DNA of 64,000 nt from Achromobacter sp. Root83 (GCF_001428845.1 NZ_LMIU01000024.1:2542-66541), one strand, 5' to 3'; positions 8,657-18,550 are shown, counted from the stretch's first letter. A program made the numbers and translations. The notes: a model not told the origin generated them from the letters alone.

Positions 8657-10060
8657 ATGGCCCAAACCCTTTACGACAAACTCTGGGACGCCCACATCGT
8701 CCATCAGGAATCAGACGGCACCTGTCTGCTCTATATCGATCGCCACCTGGTGCATGAAGTCACCAGCCCCCAGGCGTTCGAAGGCCTGGCGATCGCCGGC
8801 CGCAAGCCATGGCGCACCGGCGCCAACCTGGCGGTTGCCGATCACAACGTGCCGACGCTGAACCGCGCCCAGGGAATCGATGACCCTGTGTCCCGCCTGC
8901 AGGTGGACACGCTGGACGCCAACTGCGAGAAGTACGGCATTACCGAATTCCGCATGAACGATCTGCGCCAGGGCATCGTCCACGTGATCGGCCCGGAACA
9001 AGGCGCGACCCTGCCTGGCATGACGGTCGTCTGTGGCGACTCCCATACCAGCACGCACGGCGCGCTGGGTGCGTTGGCCTTCGGCATCGGCACCTCCGAA
9101 GTCGAACACGTGCTGGCCACGCAGACGCTGCTCATGAAGAAAGCCAAGAGCATGTTGATCAAGGTCGAGGGCGAACTGCCCTTCGGCTGTACGGCCAAGG
9201 ACGTGGTGCTGCACATCATCGGCATCATCGGCACGGCCGGCGGCACCGGCCATGCCATCGAATTCGCCGGCAGCACGATACGCGCGCTGTCCGTGGAAGG
9301 GCGCATGACCGTCTGCAACATGGCGATCGAAGCGGGCGCCCGTTCGGGCATGGTGGCGGTGGACGACAAGACCATCGAGTACTTCCGCGGCCGTCCCTTC
9401 GCGCCCACCGGCGTGGTCTGGGACCAGGCGGCCAAGTACTGGCGCACCCTGCGCACCGACGAGGGCGCCACCTTCGACACCGTGGTGGAAGTCAACGCGC
9501 GCGACATCAAGCCGCAAGTTACTTGGGGAACGTCTCCGGAAATGGTGCTGCCGGTGGATTCCCGCGTGCCGGACCCGGATCGCGAAAAAGACGACGTGCG
9601 CCGCAGCGGCATGGAACGCGCCCTGCAGTACATGGGCCTGAAGCCCAACACGCCGCTTACCGATATCCGCGTGGACCGCGTCTTCATCGGGTCTTGCACC
9701 AATTCGCGCATCGAAGACCTGCGCGCCGCGGCCGTGGTGGCGCGCGGCAAGCACGTGGCATCCAACGTCCGCCAGGCCATGGTGGTTCCGGGGTCGGGGC
9801 TGGTCAAACAGCAGGCCGAACGCGAAGGGCTGGACAAGATCTTCATTGAAGCCGGCTTCGAATGGCGCGAACCGGGCTGCTCGATGTGCCTGGCCATGAA
9901 CGCCGACCGCCTGGAACCGGGCGAGCGTTGCGCCTCCACGTCGAACCGCAATTTCGAGGGCAGGCAGGGGCAGGGCGGCCGCACGCACCTGGTCAGCCCG
10001 GCCATGGCCGCCGCCGCGGCCGTCGCCGGCCATTTCGTCGACGTCCGCACGTTCCGTTAA
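8657..10060 (+). CDS. leuC: 3-isopropylmalate dehydratase large subunit
   Basis: LeuC with LeuD isomerises 2-isopropylmalate to 3-isopropylmalate in leucine biosynthesis. The 467-aa protein starts [20 protein letters not shown], the normal family N-terminus. The frame is open upstream to 8465, but that would add 64 atypical residues. Aconitase-family [4Fe-4S] cysteines are visible in [11 protein letters not shown] and [10 protein letters not shown]. Substrate-side motifs include [20 protein letters not shown]. It is followed 23 bp later by leuD and then leuB, forming a leuCDB operon. Confidence 0.97.
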   Translation: MAQTLYDKLWDAHIVHQESDGTCLLYIDRHLVHEVTSPQAFEGLAIAGRKPWRTGANLAVADHNVPTLNRAQGIDDPVSRLQVDTLDANCEKYGITEFRMNDLRQGIVHVIGPEQGATLPGMTVVCGDSHTSTHGALGALAFGIGTSEVEHVLATQTLLMKKAKSMLIKVEGELPFGCTAKDVVLHIIGIIGTAGGTGHAIEFAGSTIRALSVEGRMTVCNMAIEAGARSGMVAVDDKTIEYFRGRPFAPTGVVWDQAAKYWRTLRTDEGATFDTVVEVNARDIKPQVTWGTSPEMVLPVDSRVPDPDREKDDVRRSGMERALQYMGLKPNTPLTDIRVDRVFIGSCTNSRIEDLRAAAVVARGKHVASNVRQAMVVPGSGLVKQQAEREGLDKIFIEAGFEWREPGCSMCLAMNADRLEPGERCASTSNRNFEGRQGQGGRTHLVSPAMAAAAAVAGHFVDVRTFR

Positions 10061-10083
10061 GCGTCAAGCACCGAGTAGACATC

Positions 10084-10734
10084 ATGCAAGCATTTACCAC
10101 TCACGAAGGCCTGGTGGCTCCGCTCGACCGCGAAAACGTCGACACGGACCTCATCATCCCCAAGCAATTCCTCAAGTCCATCCAGCGCACGGGCTTCGGT
10201 CCGAACCTCTTCGACGAGCTCCGCTACCTGGACCATGGCGAGCCGGGCATGGACAACAGCAAGCGCCCGCTGAACCCGGATTTCGTGCTGAACCAGCCGC
10301 GCTATCAGGGCGCTTCGGTGCTGCTGGCGCGCAAGAACTTCGGATGCGGCTCCAGCCGCGAGCACGCGCCCTGGGCGCTGACGCAGTTTGGCTTCCGCGC
10401 CATCATCGCGCCGTCCTACGCGGACATCTTCTTCAACAACAGCTTCAAGAACGGTCTGCTGCCGATCGTGCTGTCCGAGCTGGAAGTGTCGCGCCTGTTC
10501 GACGAAGTGAAGGCCTTCCCGGACTACAAGCTGCGCATCGACCTCGACCGTCAGGTCGTGATCGCGGCGGATGGGCGCGCCATGGGTTTTGACATCGAAC
10601 CCTTCCGCAAGTACTGCCTCATCAATGGCTTCGACGATATCGGCCTGACCTTGCGCCATTCCGACAAGATCCGCGCCTTCGAGGCCGAGCGCCTGGCCCG
10701 CCATCCCTGGCTGGAAAGCCGTCCCATCGCCTGA
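10084..10734 (+). CDS. leuD: 3-isopropylmalate dehydratase small subunit
   Basis: This 216-aa LeuD-type subunit supplies the swivel domain of the heterodimeric isopropylmalate isomerase. It starts [20 protein letters not shown]. The family motif [13 protein letters not shown], which carries catalytic-loop residues, lies near residue 85. The length is normal for proteobacterial LeuD. It lies between leuC (23-bp gap) and leuB (31-bp gap). ATG 10084 is preferred over upstream in-frame codons, because those would place it inside leuC. Confidence 0.97.
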   Translation: MQAFTTHEGLVAPLDRENVDTDLIIPKQFLKSIQRTGFGPNLFDELRYLDHGEPGMDNSKRPLNPDFVLNQPRYQGASVLLARKNFGCGSSREHAPWALTQFGFRAIIAPSYADIFFNNSFKNGLLPIVLSELEVSRLFDEVKAFPDYKLRIDLDRQVVIAADGRAMGFDIEPFRKYCLINGFDDIGLTLRHSDKIRAFEAERLARHPWLESRPIA

Positions 10735-10765
10735 TCATCATTCTGACCACTGGATCGCTTCTTAA

Positions 10766-11842
10766 ATGACTCACAACATCGCAGTCTTGCCGGGTGACGG
10801 CATTGGCCCGGAAATCGTCGAACAGGCCGTGCGCGTCCTGAAGGCGTTGGACGTTTCCTTCGACATCAAGCAGGCCCCGGTGGGCGGCGCGGCGTTCGAC
10901 CAATTCGAGCATCCGCTGCCGCCGGCCACGCTGAAGCTGGCCAAGGAATCGGACGCCGTCCTGTTCGGCGCCGTCGGCGACTGGAAGTACGACAGCTTGC
11001 CGCGCGAATTCCGCCCCGAACAGGCAATCCTTGGCCTGCGCAAGGCCCTGGGCCTGTTCGCCAACCTGCGTCCCGCGATCCTGTATCCGGAACTGGCCAG
11101 CGCATCGTCGCTCAAGCCCGAAATCGTGTCCGGGCTGGATATCCTGATCATCCGCGAGCTGACGGGCGACATCTATTTCGGTGCGCCGCGCGGCGTGCGT
11201 TCGTCGCCCGACGGCGCATTCGCCGGCGAGCGCGAAGGGTACGACACCATGCGTTACGCCGAATCCGAGGTGCGCCGCATCGCGCGCATCGGCTTCGAAT
11301 CCGCCCGCAAGCGCAACAAGAAGCTGTGCAGCGTGGACAAGGCCAATGTGCTGGAGACGTCCCAGTTCTGGCGCGACATCGTCATTGAAGTGGCGCGCGA
11401 GTATCCGGACGTGGAACTGTCGCACATGTATGTCGACAATGCCGCCATGCAACTGGTGCGCAACCCGCGCCAGTTCGATGTCATCGTGACCGGCAACCTG
11501 TTCGGCGACATCCTGTCGGACGAAGCCGCCATGCTGACCGGTTCGATCGGCATGCTGCCGTCGGCGTCGCTGAATGCCGGCGGCCAGGGCCTGTACGAGC
11601 CCAGCCACGGTTCGGCGCCCGACATCGCTGGCCAGGGCATCGCCAACCCCCTGGCGACCATCCTCTCGGCCGCCATGCTGCTGCGCTATTCGTTGAACCT
11701 GGCGCCGCAGGCCGACCGCATCGAGGCCGCCGTGCGCGGCGTGCTGGCCAGCGGCCTGCGCACCGCCGACATCTTCGAGCCGGGCACGACGAAGGTCAGC
11801 ACGGCGGGCATGGGCGACGCGGTTCTGAAAGCCCTGGCCTGA
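10766..11842 (+). CDS. leuB: 3-isopropylmalate dehydrogenase
   Basis: The 358-aa enzyme oxidatively decarboxylates 3-isopropylmalate with NAD+, the next leucine pathway step after LeuCD. It begins [20 protein letters not shown]. It contains the substrate loop ([11 protein letters not shown]), the [10 protein letters not shown] motif, the divalent-metal site [12 protein letters not shown], and the NAD-binding segment [18 protein letters not shown]. It is the last gene of the leuCDB operon, with a G+C-rich inverted repeat downstream. Confidence 0.97.
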   Translation: MTHNIAVLPGDGIGPEIVEQAVRVLKALDVSFDIKQAPVGGAAFDQFEHPLPPATLKLAKESDAVLFGAVGDWKYDSLPREFRPEQAILGLRKALGLFANLRPAILYPELASASSLKPEIVSGLDILIIRELTGDIYFGAPRGVRSSPDGAFAGEREGYDTMRYAESEVRRIARIGFESARKRNKKLCSVDKANVLETSQFWRDIVIEVAREYPDVELSHMYVDNAAMQLVRNPRQFDVIVTGNLFGDILSDEAAMLTGSIGMLPSASLNAGGQGLYEPSHGSAPDIAGQGIANPLATILSAAMLLRYSLNLAPQADRIEAAVRGVLASGLRTADIFEPGTTKVSTAGMGDAVLKALA

Positions 11843-11885
11843 TCCTGGGCAAGGGCGCGCCCTTGCGGGCGCGGCCCTTCGATAT

Positions 11886-11913
11886 CAAGGGCCGCCCGCC
11901 GGGCGGCCCTTGG
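11886..11913 (+). terminator. Possible terminator hairpin after leuB
   Basis: A long inverted repeat (caagggccgcccg / cgggcggcccttg) lies 44 bp after the leuB stop. It has no T tract, so it may be an imperfect terminator or an mRNA 3' stabiliser rather than a canonical Rho-independent terminator. Confidence 0.45.
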
Positions 11914-12074
11914 CCTGTGTTGCCGGTGCGCAGCGAAAGCGTCTCCTGTCATATTGCGGCCCCATTTTTTTCTAGCTGCGCCGCAACATCCCCCCGTGCA
12001 TTCTGATAAATTGTTGAATTGCACGTAATTTCCCTTTCCCGGGCCCTTGTCTCCACCTTTAAAGAGCGATTGAA

Positions 12075-13205
12075 ATGAATCAAGCAGTAGGCCTTGTCGG
12101 CTGGCGCGGTATGGTCGGCTCGGTGCTCATGCAACGCATGCGCGACGAGAACGATTTCGCACTGATCGAACCGGTGTTTTTCTCCACCAGCAACGCTGGC
12201 GGCGCCGCGCCCACGTGGGCCAATGGCGCAGGTCCGCTGCAAGATGCCTACAACATTGATGCTCTGAAAAAACTGCCGATCATTCTGACGGCACAAGGCG
12301 GGGACTACACGTCCGAGGTCTATCCGAAGCTGCGCGGCGCGGGCTGGAACGGCATCTGGATCGATGCGGCCAGCACCCTGCGCATGGCGGAAGACGCCAT
12401 CATCGTGCTGGATCCTGTCAACCGCCCGGTGATCGACGCGGCGCTCAAGCGCGGCGTGCGCAACTTCATCGGCGGCAACTGCACCGTCAGCTGCATGCTG
12501 ATGGGCTTGGCCGGCCTGTTCAACAACGACCTGGTGGAATGGATGACCTCCATGACGTACCAGGCGGCGTCCGGCGGCGGCGCGCAGCACATGCGCGAAC
12601 TGCTGACCCAGTTCGGCGAGATCAACCAGTCGGTCAAGCCCTTGCTGGACGACCCCGCGTCGGCCATCCTGGAAATCGACCGTGGCGTGCTGGCCAAGCA
12701 AAAGGATCCGTCGCTGCCTCACGAGCACTTTGGCGTGCCGCTGGGCGGCAACCTGATTCCCTGGATCGACAAGGATCTGGGCGATGGGATGTCCAAGGAA
12801 GAGTGGAAGGCCGAAGTCGAGACCAACAAGATCCTGGGCCGCGGCGCCGCCTTCGGCACGCCCGCCACCCCGATCGACGGCCTGTGCGTGCGCATCGGTG
12901 CGATGCGTTGCCACAGCCAGGCGCTGACCATCAAGCTCAAGCGCGATGTGCCGCTCGACGAGATCGAAGCGCTGATTGCACAGGGCACGCAATGGGCCAA
13001 GGTGGTTCCGAACACCAAGGAAGCCACTGTCGCCGCGCTGACGCCGGTTGCCGTGACCGGCACGCTGGACATCCCGGTCGGCCGTCTGCGCAAGTTGTCG
13101 ATGGGCTCGCAATACCTGGGCGCCTTCACGGTCGGCGACCAACTGTTGTGGGGCGCGGCAGAGCCGCTGCGCCGCATGCTGCGCATCGCGCTGGCCGAAG
13201 CCTGA
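12075..13205 (+). CDS. asd: Aspartate-semialdehyde dehydrogenase
   Basis: Asd reduces aspartyl phosphate to aspartate semialdehyde, the branch point to lysine/diaminopimelate, threonine and methionine. The 376-aa protein starts [20 protein letters not shown] with the NADP-binding GxxGxxG-like loop. The catalytic cysteine lies in [13 protein letters not shown]. The phosphate/substrate histidine region is [13 protein letters not shown], and [14 protein letters not shown] matches the gammaproteobacterial-type Asd. It sits between leuB and fimV, an arrangement common in betaproteobacteria. It has its own 5' gap of 232 bp, so a separate promoter is likely. Confidence 0.97.
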   Translation: MNQAVGLVGWRGMVGSVLMQRMRDENDFALIEPVFFSTSNAGGAAPTWANGAGPLQDAYNIDALKKLPIILTAQGGDYTSEVYPKLRGAGWNGIWIDAASTLRMAEDAIIVLDPVNRPVIDAALKRGVRNFIGGNCTVSCMLMGLAGLFNNDLVEWMTSMTYQAASGGGAQHMRELLTQFGEINQSVKPLLDDPASAILEIDRGVLAKQKDPSLPHEHFGVPLGGNLIPWIDKDLGDGMSKEEWKAEVETNKILGRGAAFGTPATPIDGLCVRIGAMRCHSQALTIKLKRDVPLDEIEALIAQGTQWAKVVPNTKEATVAALTPVAVTGTLDIPVGRLRKLSMGSQYLGAFTVGDQLLWGAAEPLRRMLRIALAEA

Positions 13206-13255
13206 TCACGGCAGGGCCGCGAATCACGCGGCCCGGTCATGCGGCACAGGCCGGC

Positions 13256-13283
13256 AGGGGGCACCTTCGGGTGCCCTTGTCAT
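13256..13283 (+). terminator. Hairpin downstream of asd
   Basis: The sequence gggcacc ttcg ggtgccc forms a 7-bp stem with a stable TTCG tetraloop, followed by ttgtcatttg. It is placed 55 bp after the asd stop. The T tract is weak, so termination is plausible but not certain. Confidence 0.5.
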
Positions 13284-13466
13284 TTGCGCGGCGCGGCCCC
13301 CGCAGGTGACGCGTGTGCCGGTCAGCCAACGTCCATGCCCCTTTCAGGTTTGTGAAATGCGCTTCATCCATTACACTTTTCGGGTGAATTGAGGCCTTTT
13401 CCCACTGAAATCAGTGTGAATGGGTTCGAGCCCGTAATTCGACTACAAGAACGGAAATTCCAGCTT

Positions 13467-15509
13467 ATGTCCCAGCGTTCGCGCCAAGTGAAGCATGCCC
13501 GCCGTTTGAAAGCCCTTCAATGGGCAATTGCGCTGGCGATAGGCTCAAGCGTTTGCGGGTCGGCGCTGGCCATGCGCGTGGGGCATTCGCGTGTCACTTC
13601 CGTGCCCGGCGCGCCGCTGCAGGCAGTAGTGGGATTGCAGGAACTGACGCCAGACGAAGTCAATTCCCTGAAAGTCTCGGTCGCCGATGAAGCCGCCTGG
13701 CAACGAGCGGACGTGAAACCGCCTGCTCCCTTGGCCAGCATGGTGGTCCGGGTTGAAGACGGCATGGACGGCACGCGCAAGAATCTGCGTGTCCGGTCCA
13801 CGCAACCGCCCGCCAGCGGCGCCGTGGATCTGCTGCTGAATATCAGCTCCAGTTCGGGGCAGCGGCAGGTGCAGGTCAGCATTCTGGTGCCGCTGCGCGG
13901 CACGGGCGCCGATGTGACGCCGGCCTCGGTAGGCACGCCGGCGCGTTCGGGTGGCACCACGGGGACGGTCACCGTGAAGTCCGGCGACTACCTTTTCGCC
14001 ATTGCCCAGCGCAACGCGGTGCCCAATGCATCGGTCTATCAGATGCTGGTGGCTTTGTGGCGGGCCAATCCCGAAGCCTTCATCCAGAACAACATGAATC
14101 TGGTGCGCACCGGGCAGAAGCTCAAGATACCGGATGCCGCCACCGTGCGCGCCGTGGATCCCGCGGAAGCGCGCCGCATCTTTAACGAACACGCCGAAGC
14201 CTACGCCAAGTACCGCGCCAGGGTCGGCGCGGCGGCGGGCGCGAAGCCCTCCCTGGTCAAGGGACAGGATGCCGCGTCCGGAACCGTCGCCCAGCCGGGC
14301 GATGCCGGTGTTGCCAGCGCTTCGCCGCCGCAAGACAGGGTGCGCCTGTCCACCGGTCAGGCGCAGGATGGCGTCTCCGCGAAAGCCGAGGCGCAGGCGG
14401 ATGCAAGCGCCTCTTCTGGACGCGCGTTGGCGGATGCGCAGGGGCGCGTGAACCAGCTTCAGAGCAATGTGGATGACCTGAACAGGGCGGTGGCTCAGCA
14501 AGGCGCCACGGCAGGCTCGGGCGCCGCCGGTTCCCCGGGCGTAGCGGGAACGCCGGGCGCGACAGGCGCTTCGGGCGCGGGTGGAACGCCGGGCACGGCA
14601 GGCACTTCCGGCGCGGGCGGAGCTCCCGGTACTACAGGCGCTCCTGGCGCAGCAGGCACGCCCGGTGCGGCAGGCGCTCCCGGTGCGGCAGGCACTCCCG
14701 GTGCGGCAGGCACTCCCGGTGCGGCAGGCACTCCCGGTGCAGCAGCCACTCCCGGTGCAGCAGGCACTCCCGGTGCAGCGGGCACTCCCGGTGCGGCGGG
14801 CACTCCCGGCGCGGCGGGCACTCCCGGCGCTGCAGGAACTCCCGGTGCAGCAGGCACTCCCGGTGCGTCAGCAACTCCCGGTACGGCCGGCACGCCCGGT
14901 GCAGCAGGCACTCCCGGTGCGTCAGGAACTCCCGGTACGGCCGGCACGCCCAGTGCGGCAGGCACTTCCGGTGCCGCAGGCACGCCCGGCGCGGCAGGAA
15001 CTCCCGGTACGGCCGGCACTCCCGGTGCGGCAGGCACGCCCGGCGCCGCAGGAACTCCCGGTACGACCAGCACTTCCGGTGTGGCAGCCACGCCCGGCGC
15101 CGCAGGCACGCCTGGCGCGGCGGGCACTCCCGGCGCGACAGGAACTCCGGGTACGGCAGGAACGCCAAGCGCAGGAACGTCCGGCTCGCCGGGGACCTCC
15201 GCACCCGCCGCGGCGGACAAACCTGTCGGCACCTTGCCGGACAAGACCGTCTCATCGGGCATGCCCAGTTGGCTGACTGACAATCTGCTCGTCATCGTCA
15301 CCGCCGTGCTGGCGCTGATCGCGTTCGCCATCGCCTGGCTGTTGCGCAGGGCCGGCGCCCGCCGCGGCGACGATGATGAGGAAACCTACGAGTACAACGA
15401 GCCGGCGCTGGACACGGCAGCGCTGAACCGCAAGCTCGACACCATCAATCTCGACCTGGACGAACCGCCCACGGACGAACCGCGCCGGGTCGGCGGTCCA
15501 CGGGTTTAA
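13467..15509 (+). CDS. fimV: FimV-like LysM protein with collagen-like repeat tract
   Basis: FimV family proteins are inner-membrane peptidoglycan-binding hub proteins involved in polarity and type IV pilus/type II secretion assembly. From ATG 13467 the 680-aa protein has a signal sequence (ALQWAIALAIGSSVCGSALA) and the FimV N-terminal domain (MRVGHSRVTSVPGAPLQAVV). A LysM domain follows (about 170-225: VKSGDYLFAIAQRNAVPNAS, ending TGQKLKIP), then a short coiled coil. Residues about 350-575 are an almost pure Gly-X-Y tract dominated by GTPGAA. One transmembrane helix (NLLVIVTAVLALIAFAIAWL) and a short acidic tail end the protein. Typical FimV has a long acidic TPR-containing cytosolic tail. 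Here that tail is short and a collagen-like spacer is present, so function may differ. Position between asd and truA supports the name. Confidence 0.88.
   Translation: MSQRSRQVKHARRLKALQWAIALAIGSSVCGSALAMRVGHSRVTSVPGAPLQAVVGLQELTPDEVNSLKVSVADEAAWQRADVKPPAPLASMVVRVEDGMDGTRKNLRVRSTQPPASGAVDLLLNISSSSGQRQVQVSILVPLRGTGADVTPASVGTPARSGGTTGTVTVKSGDYLFAIAQRNAVPNASVYQMLVALWRANPEAFIQNNMNLVRTGQKLKIPDAATVRAVDPAEARRIFNEHAEAYAKYRARVGAAAGAKPSLVKGQDAASGTVAQPGDAGVASASPPQDRVRLSTGQAQDGVSAKAEAQADASASSGRALADAQGRVNQLQSNVDDLNRAVAQQGATAGSGAAGSPGVAGTPGATGASGAGGTPGTAGTSGAGGAPGTTGAPGAAGTPGAAGAPGAAGTPGAAGTPGAAGTPGAAATPGAAGTPGAAGTPGAAGTPGAAGTPGAAGTPGAAGTPGASATPGTAGTPGAAGTPGASGTPGTAGTPSAAGTSGAAGTPGAAGTPGTAGTPGAAGTPGAAGTPGTTSTSGVAATPGAAGTPGAAGTPGATGTPGTAGTPSAGTSGSPGTSAPAAADKPVGTLPDKTVSSGMPSWLTDNLLVIVTAVLALIAFAIAWLLRRAGARRGDDDEETYEYNEPALDTAALNRKLDTINLDLDEPPTDEPRRVGGPRV
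14515..15190 (+). repeat. Tandem 18-bp coding repeats encoding collagen-like GTPGAA units
   Basis: Imperfect tandem copies of ggcactcccggtgcggca encode repeated Gly-Thr-Pro-Gly-Ala-Ala. Gly occupies nearly every third position over about 220 residues, with occasional breaks (AATPG, SATPG, TSTSG). Some 18-bp units are identical neighbours, so copy number should vary between strains by slippage or recombination without breaking the frame. The opposite strand and the other frames also stay open here only because of the repeat. Confidence 0.93.
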
Positions 15510-15512
15510 GGC

Positions 15513-16322
15513 ATGTCTAGAGTTGCATTGGGGCTGGCTTATGACGGCTCCGCCTGGCAGGGCTGGCAGACACAGCCGCACCGGCAAACGGTGCAGGACA
15601 CGCTGGAATCCGCGCTAGGCCGTTTTTGTGGCGTCGCGGGCCCGGTGCCCACCATTTGCGCGGGCCGCACCGATACGGGCGTGCACGGCGCGATGCAGGT
15701 GGTTCATCTGGATACATCGCTGGACCGCCGGATGGAGTCCTGGGTGCGGGGCGTGAACGCGTTTCTGCCGTCCAGCATTTCGGTGCAATGGGCGCAGCCT
15801 GTCTCCGACGAGTTCCACGCGCGCTTTTCCGCGCGGGCGCGCACCTACGTGTATCTGCTCTGGCGCGGCCGGGTCCGCCCGGCGCTGTGGGCGGGGCGGG
15901 CCGGCTGGTGTTTCCAGCCGCTGGATGTGGATGCCATGCGCGCGGCGGCCCAAACCTTGGTCGGCGAACATGACTTCTCCAGTTTCCGTTCCTCGCAATG
16001 CCAGGCGAAGCACCCGGTGCGCCATATGCACGGCCTGGATATCGAGGAGCGCGGTCCCTTCCTGGTGTTCACATTGAAAGCGAATGCGTTCCTGCATCAC
16101 ATGGTGCGCAATATCATGGGAGCGCTGCTGCAGATCGGGCAGGGCAGGGAATCGGTGGACTGGATGGCGCAGCTTCTGTCGTGGCGCGACCGCAAGCTTG
16201 GCGCGCCCACGTTCGCGCCGGATGGCCTGTACCTGTCCGCCATCGATTACCCTGAATCGTTCGGCCTGCAAGAGCTGGACGGGGGATCGTTGTTATTGTC
16301 GCCATTCACTCAATCCTATTAG
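15513..16322 (+). CDS. truA: tRNA pseudouridine(38-40) synthase
   Basis: TruA converts uridines 38-40 of the tRNA anticodon arm to pseudouridine. The 269-aa protein starts [20 protein letters not shown]. The catalytic aspartate is Asp54 in [11 protein letters not shown]. Other family blocks are [16 protein letters not shown] and [17 protein letters not shown]. It begins 3 bp after the fimV stop, so the two are probably co-transcribed. Confidence 0.97.
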   Translation: MSRVALGLAYDGSAWQGWQTQPHRQTVQDTLESALGRFCGVAGPVPTICAGRTDTGVHGAMQVVHLDTSLDRRMESWVRGVNAFLPSSISVQWAQPVSDEFHARFSARARTYVYLLWRGRVRPALWAGRAGWCFQPLDVDAMRAAAQTLVGEHDFSSFRSSQCQAKHPVRHMHGLDIEERGPFLVFTLKANAFLHHMVRNIMGALLQIGQGRESVDWMAQLLSWRDRKLGAPTFAPDGLYLSAIDYPESFGLQELDGGSLLLSPFTQSY

Positions 16323-16373
16323 GGAAGCCGCCGCGCGAACGGCTGCATCCACCCGTGCCCTGGAGGCCTCGCC

Positions 16374-17471
16374 ATGCAACGCCGCGCGTTTTTAAAGCAA
16401 GCCGCCTTGGGCGCCGCTTCGGGCAGCGCCGTGCTGGCGGCCCCGGTTGTCGCTCAGGAAGCTCCCAACGTTGCGTGGCGCCTGGCGTCCAGTTTTCCGA
16501 ATGAATCGCCCACGCTGTTCGCGGGGGCGGAAGACGTCGCGCGCTATGTGAGCGAGGTCACGGAAGGGCGTTTCAGCATCGAGATCTTTCCCGCTGGCGA
16601 CCTGGTGCAGCCCGGCCAGGTGCTGGAAGCCGTGCAGCACCGCATCGTTGACTGCGGCCATACGGCATCGACCCGCTATTTCGACACCGACCCGGCACTT
16701 TGCTTTGACGCCGGCGTGCCCTTCGGTCTCAACACCCGCCAGATGAACGCCTGGATGAGCCAAGGCGAAGGCCTGGCGCTCACGCGGGTCCTGTTCGACA
16801 AATACAACATCCTGAACTTCCCGTGCGGCTACACCGGCGCCCAGATGGGCGGGTGGTTCCGTGGCGAGATCAAGACCGTGGACGACTTGCGCGGGCTCAA
16901 GGTGAAGGCCGGGGGCTTCGCCCGCCATGTGCTTGCGCGCCTGGGCGCCACGCCCGTGGACGTGCCGGCCTCGGAAACCTATTCCGCGCTGGAGCAGGGC
17001 GTCGTGGATGCCGTTGCGTGGATTGGACCGTATGACGACGAACGGCTGGCGCTCTACAAGGTGGCGCGGAATTATTACTTTCCGGGATGGTGGGCGGGCA
17101 CTCTGCAGTTGTCGTTGTACGTGAACCAGGAATCCTACGACGAACTGCCCAAGCCCTATCAGTCGGCCCTGGCGTTGGCTTGCGGCATGGCCACCAGCAA
17201 CATGATCGCCAAGTACGACGCCGGCAATCCGGATGCGCTGCGCCGGCTGGTGTCGCACGGCGCGCAACTGAAGGCGTTTCCCAAGCCTGTCCTGCAGGCC
17301 TGCCACGAAGCCTCCCTTGCGGCCTACAAGGAATTGAGCGCGAAGGATCCGATGTTCAAGAAGCTCTACGACAGCATGGTTGCTTTCCGGGACAAGCAGA
17401 TTCCCTGGTTCCGGCTGGCCGAGGGCAGCTTCGACAATCTGGTGGCGACCATGAGCCAGCCGGGCGCGTAG
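16374..17471 (+). CDS. TakP-like TRAP transporter substrate-binding protein (orphan)
   Basis: This is a DctP-family periplasmic binding protein of 365 aa. The N-terminus MQRRAFLKQAALGAASGSAV carries a twin-arginine motif (QRRAFLK), suggesting export by Tat as a folded protein. The body resembles TakP, the 2-oxoacid-binding TRAP protein: NVAWRLASSFPNESPTLFAG, GAQMGGWFRGEI, GPYDDERL and YYFPGWW. No DctQ or DctM gene is adjacent, so it must use a permease encoded elsewhere. It interrupts truA and trpF, which are often direct neighbours in related bacteria. A 2-oxoacid-type ligand is inferred from family resemblance. Confidence 0.9.
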   Translation: MQRRAFLKQAALGAASGSAVLAAPVVAQEAPNVAWRLASSFPNESPTLFAGAEDVARYVSEVTEGRFSIEIFPAGDLVQPGQVLEAVQHRIVDCGHTASTRYFDTDPALCFDAGVPFGLNTRQMNAWMSQGEGLALTRVLFDKYNILNFPCGYTGAQMGGWFRGEIKTVDDLRGLKVKAGGFARHVLARLGATPVDVPASETYSALEQGVVDAVAWIGPYDDERLALYKVARNYYFPGWWAGTLQLSLYVNQESYDELPKPYQSALALACGMATSNMIAKYDAGNPDALRRLVSHGAQLKAFPKPVLQACHEASLAAYKELSAKDPMFKKLYDSMVAFRDKQIPWFRLAEGSFDNLVATMSQPGA

Positions 17472-17537
17472 GCCCCTGGCCTGCGCCGGATATACTGATT
17501 CAGCACGTCGCGTTGGGCGGCGTTAGTGAAGAGTGCC

Positions 17538-18200
17538 ATGCGTACACGCATCAAGATCTGCGGATTGACCCGCGAACAGGATATCGACGCCGCCGTCTCG
17601 GCCGGCGTGGATGCGATCGGTTTTGTTTTCTATCCCAAGAGCAAGCGTTGCCTGACCCCGACGCGCGCCGCGCAACTGCGGCGTATGGTGCCGGCGTTCG
17701 TGGATGTCGTCGCGCTGTTCGTCAACCCCGAGCAGGCGCAGGTTCAAGCCGTGCTGGATCAGGTGGCGCCCGATCTACTGCAATTTCATGGTGACGAAAC
17801 GCCGCTGGACTGCGCGCGTTACGGCCATCGGTTCCTGCGGGCTTTCCGCGCCGGCGCGCCTGGGCTGGATACGGCGGAAAACCTGGCCTCCAGTTGCCGC
17901 GCCTACGGCGAAGCCGCGGGCTGGCTGTTCGACAGCTACAGCGCAGGCTACGGCGGCAGCGGACATGGTTTTGACTATGCCTTGCTTGATGAGGTCCGGG
18001 CGGATCCCATGTCGCGCCCGCTGATCCTGTCGGGCGGATTGAACGCCGAAAATGTGGGTCAGGCCGTGCAGCGTGTTCGGCCATGGGCGGTCGATGTGAG
18101 CAGCGGCGTCGAGGTCGAGCAAGGAATAAAAAGTTCTGATAGAATCTCGTTCTTCGTTGCTGCGGCACATGACGCAGACACGAAATTGAAGGGCAAATAA
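17538..18200 (+). CDS. trpF: Phosphoribosylanthranilate isomerase
   Basis: TrpF isomerises N-(5'-phosphoribosyl)anthranilate in tryptophan biosynthesis. The 220-aa TIM barrel starts MRTRIKICGLTREQDIDAAV, with the catalytic Cys in KICGLT. The catalytic Asp lies in WLFDSYSAGYGGSGHGFDY. ATG 17538 has GAAGAG upstream; a GTG at 17526 is in frame but less well placed. In many betaproteobacteria trpB and trpA follow, but here an intergenic region and tRNA-Val follow instead. Confidence 0.95.
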   Translation: MRTRIKICGLTREQDIDAAVSAGVDAIGFVFYPKSKRCLTPTRAAQLRRMVPAFVDVVALFVNPEQAQVQAVLDQVAPDLLQFHGDETPLDCARYGHRFLRAFRAGAPGLDTAENLASSCRAYGEAAGWLFDSYSAGYGGSGHGFDYALLDEVRADPMSRPLILSGGLNAENVGQAVQRVRPWAVDVSSGVEVEQGIKSSDRISFFVAAAHDADTKLKGK

Positions 18201-18362
18201 GTAGTGCAGAAGTGGTTTGAAAGCGAGGCGTGAAAACACTCCGAAAACACTTCGAACGCATTGCGAATCGAGATCTGGCGGCGAATTTTTGCAGCACATG
18301 CCACGACGCTCGAAGCGCAATGAAAAGTGCAATAAGCACTGCAAAAAATCTTCCAAGACGAT

Positions 18363-18391
18363 TTGCACAGTTCAAAAAAGCACTATATAAT
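18363..18391 (+). promoter_or_regulatory. Sigma-70 promoter of tRNA-Val
   Basis: TTGCAC (18363-18368) and a perfect TATAAT (18386-18391) are separated by 17 bp. The -10 box ends 13 bp before the mature tRNA 5' end. Confidence 0.85.
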
Positions 18392-18404
18392 TTTGCTTCT
18401 TTGC

Positions 18405-18481
18405 AGGCGGTTAGCTCAGCTGGTTAGAGCGCCACGTTGACATCGTGGAGGTCGTTGGTTCGATTCCAATACCGCCTACCA
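18405..18481 (+). tRNA. tRNA-Val (anticodon GAC)
   Basis: The 77-nt cloverleaf includes an encoded CCA. The acceptor stem pairs aggcggt with accgcct. The D-arm is gctcagctggttagagc. The anticodon stem ccacg/cgtgg encloses loop ttGACat, and the T-arm is gttggttcgattccaat. Anticodon GAC reads GUC/GUU valine codons. It has its own promoter upstream and a Rho-independent terminator downstream, so it is monocistronic. Confidence 0.97.
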
Positions 18482-18513
18482 AATTCCTGCAAAGTGGTGC
18501 CAAGCACCACCTG

Positions 18514-18550
18514 AAAAAGCCGCGAAGTCATAGACTTACGCGGCTTTTTT
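18514..18550 (+). terminator. Rho-independent terminator after tRNA-Val
   Basis: The stem aaaaagccgcg / cgcggcttttt has a 15-nt loop and ends in a run of T, starting 33 bp after the tRNA. Confidence 0.9.

Noticed and set aside
14515..15190. CRISPR-like appearance of regularly spaced repeats
   Set aside because: The units are directly adjacent, in frame and encode Gly-X-Y; there are no spacers or cas genes.
14495..15331. Open frames on both strands across the collagen-like tract
   Set aside because: An 18-bp repeat keeps all frames open; only the fimV frame connects to a signal peptide, LysM domain and transmembrane helix.
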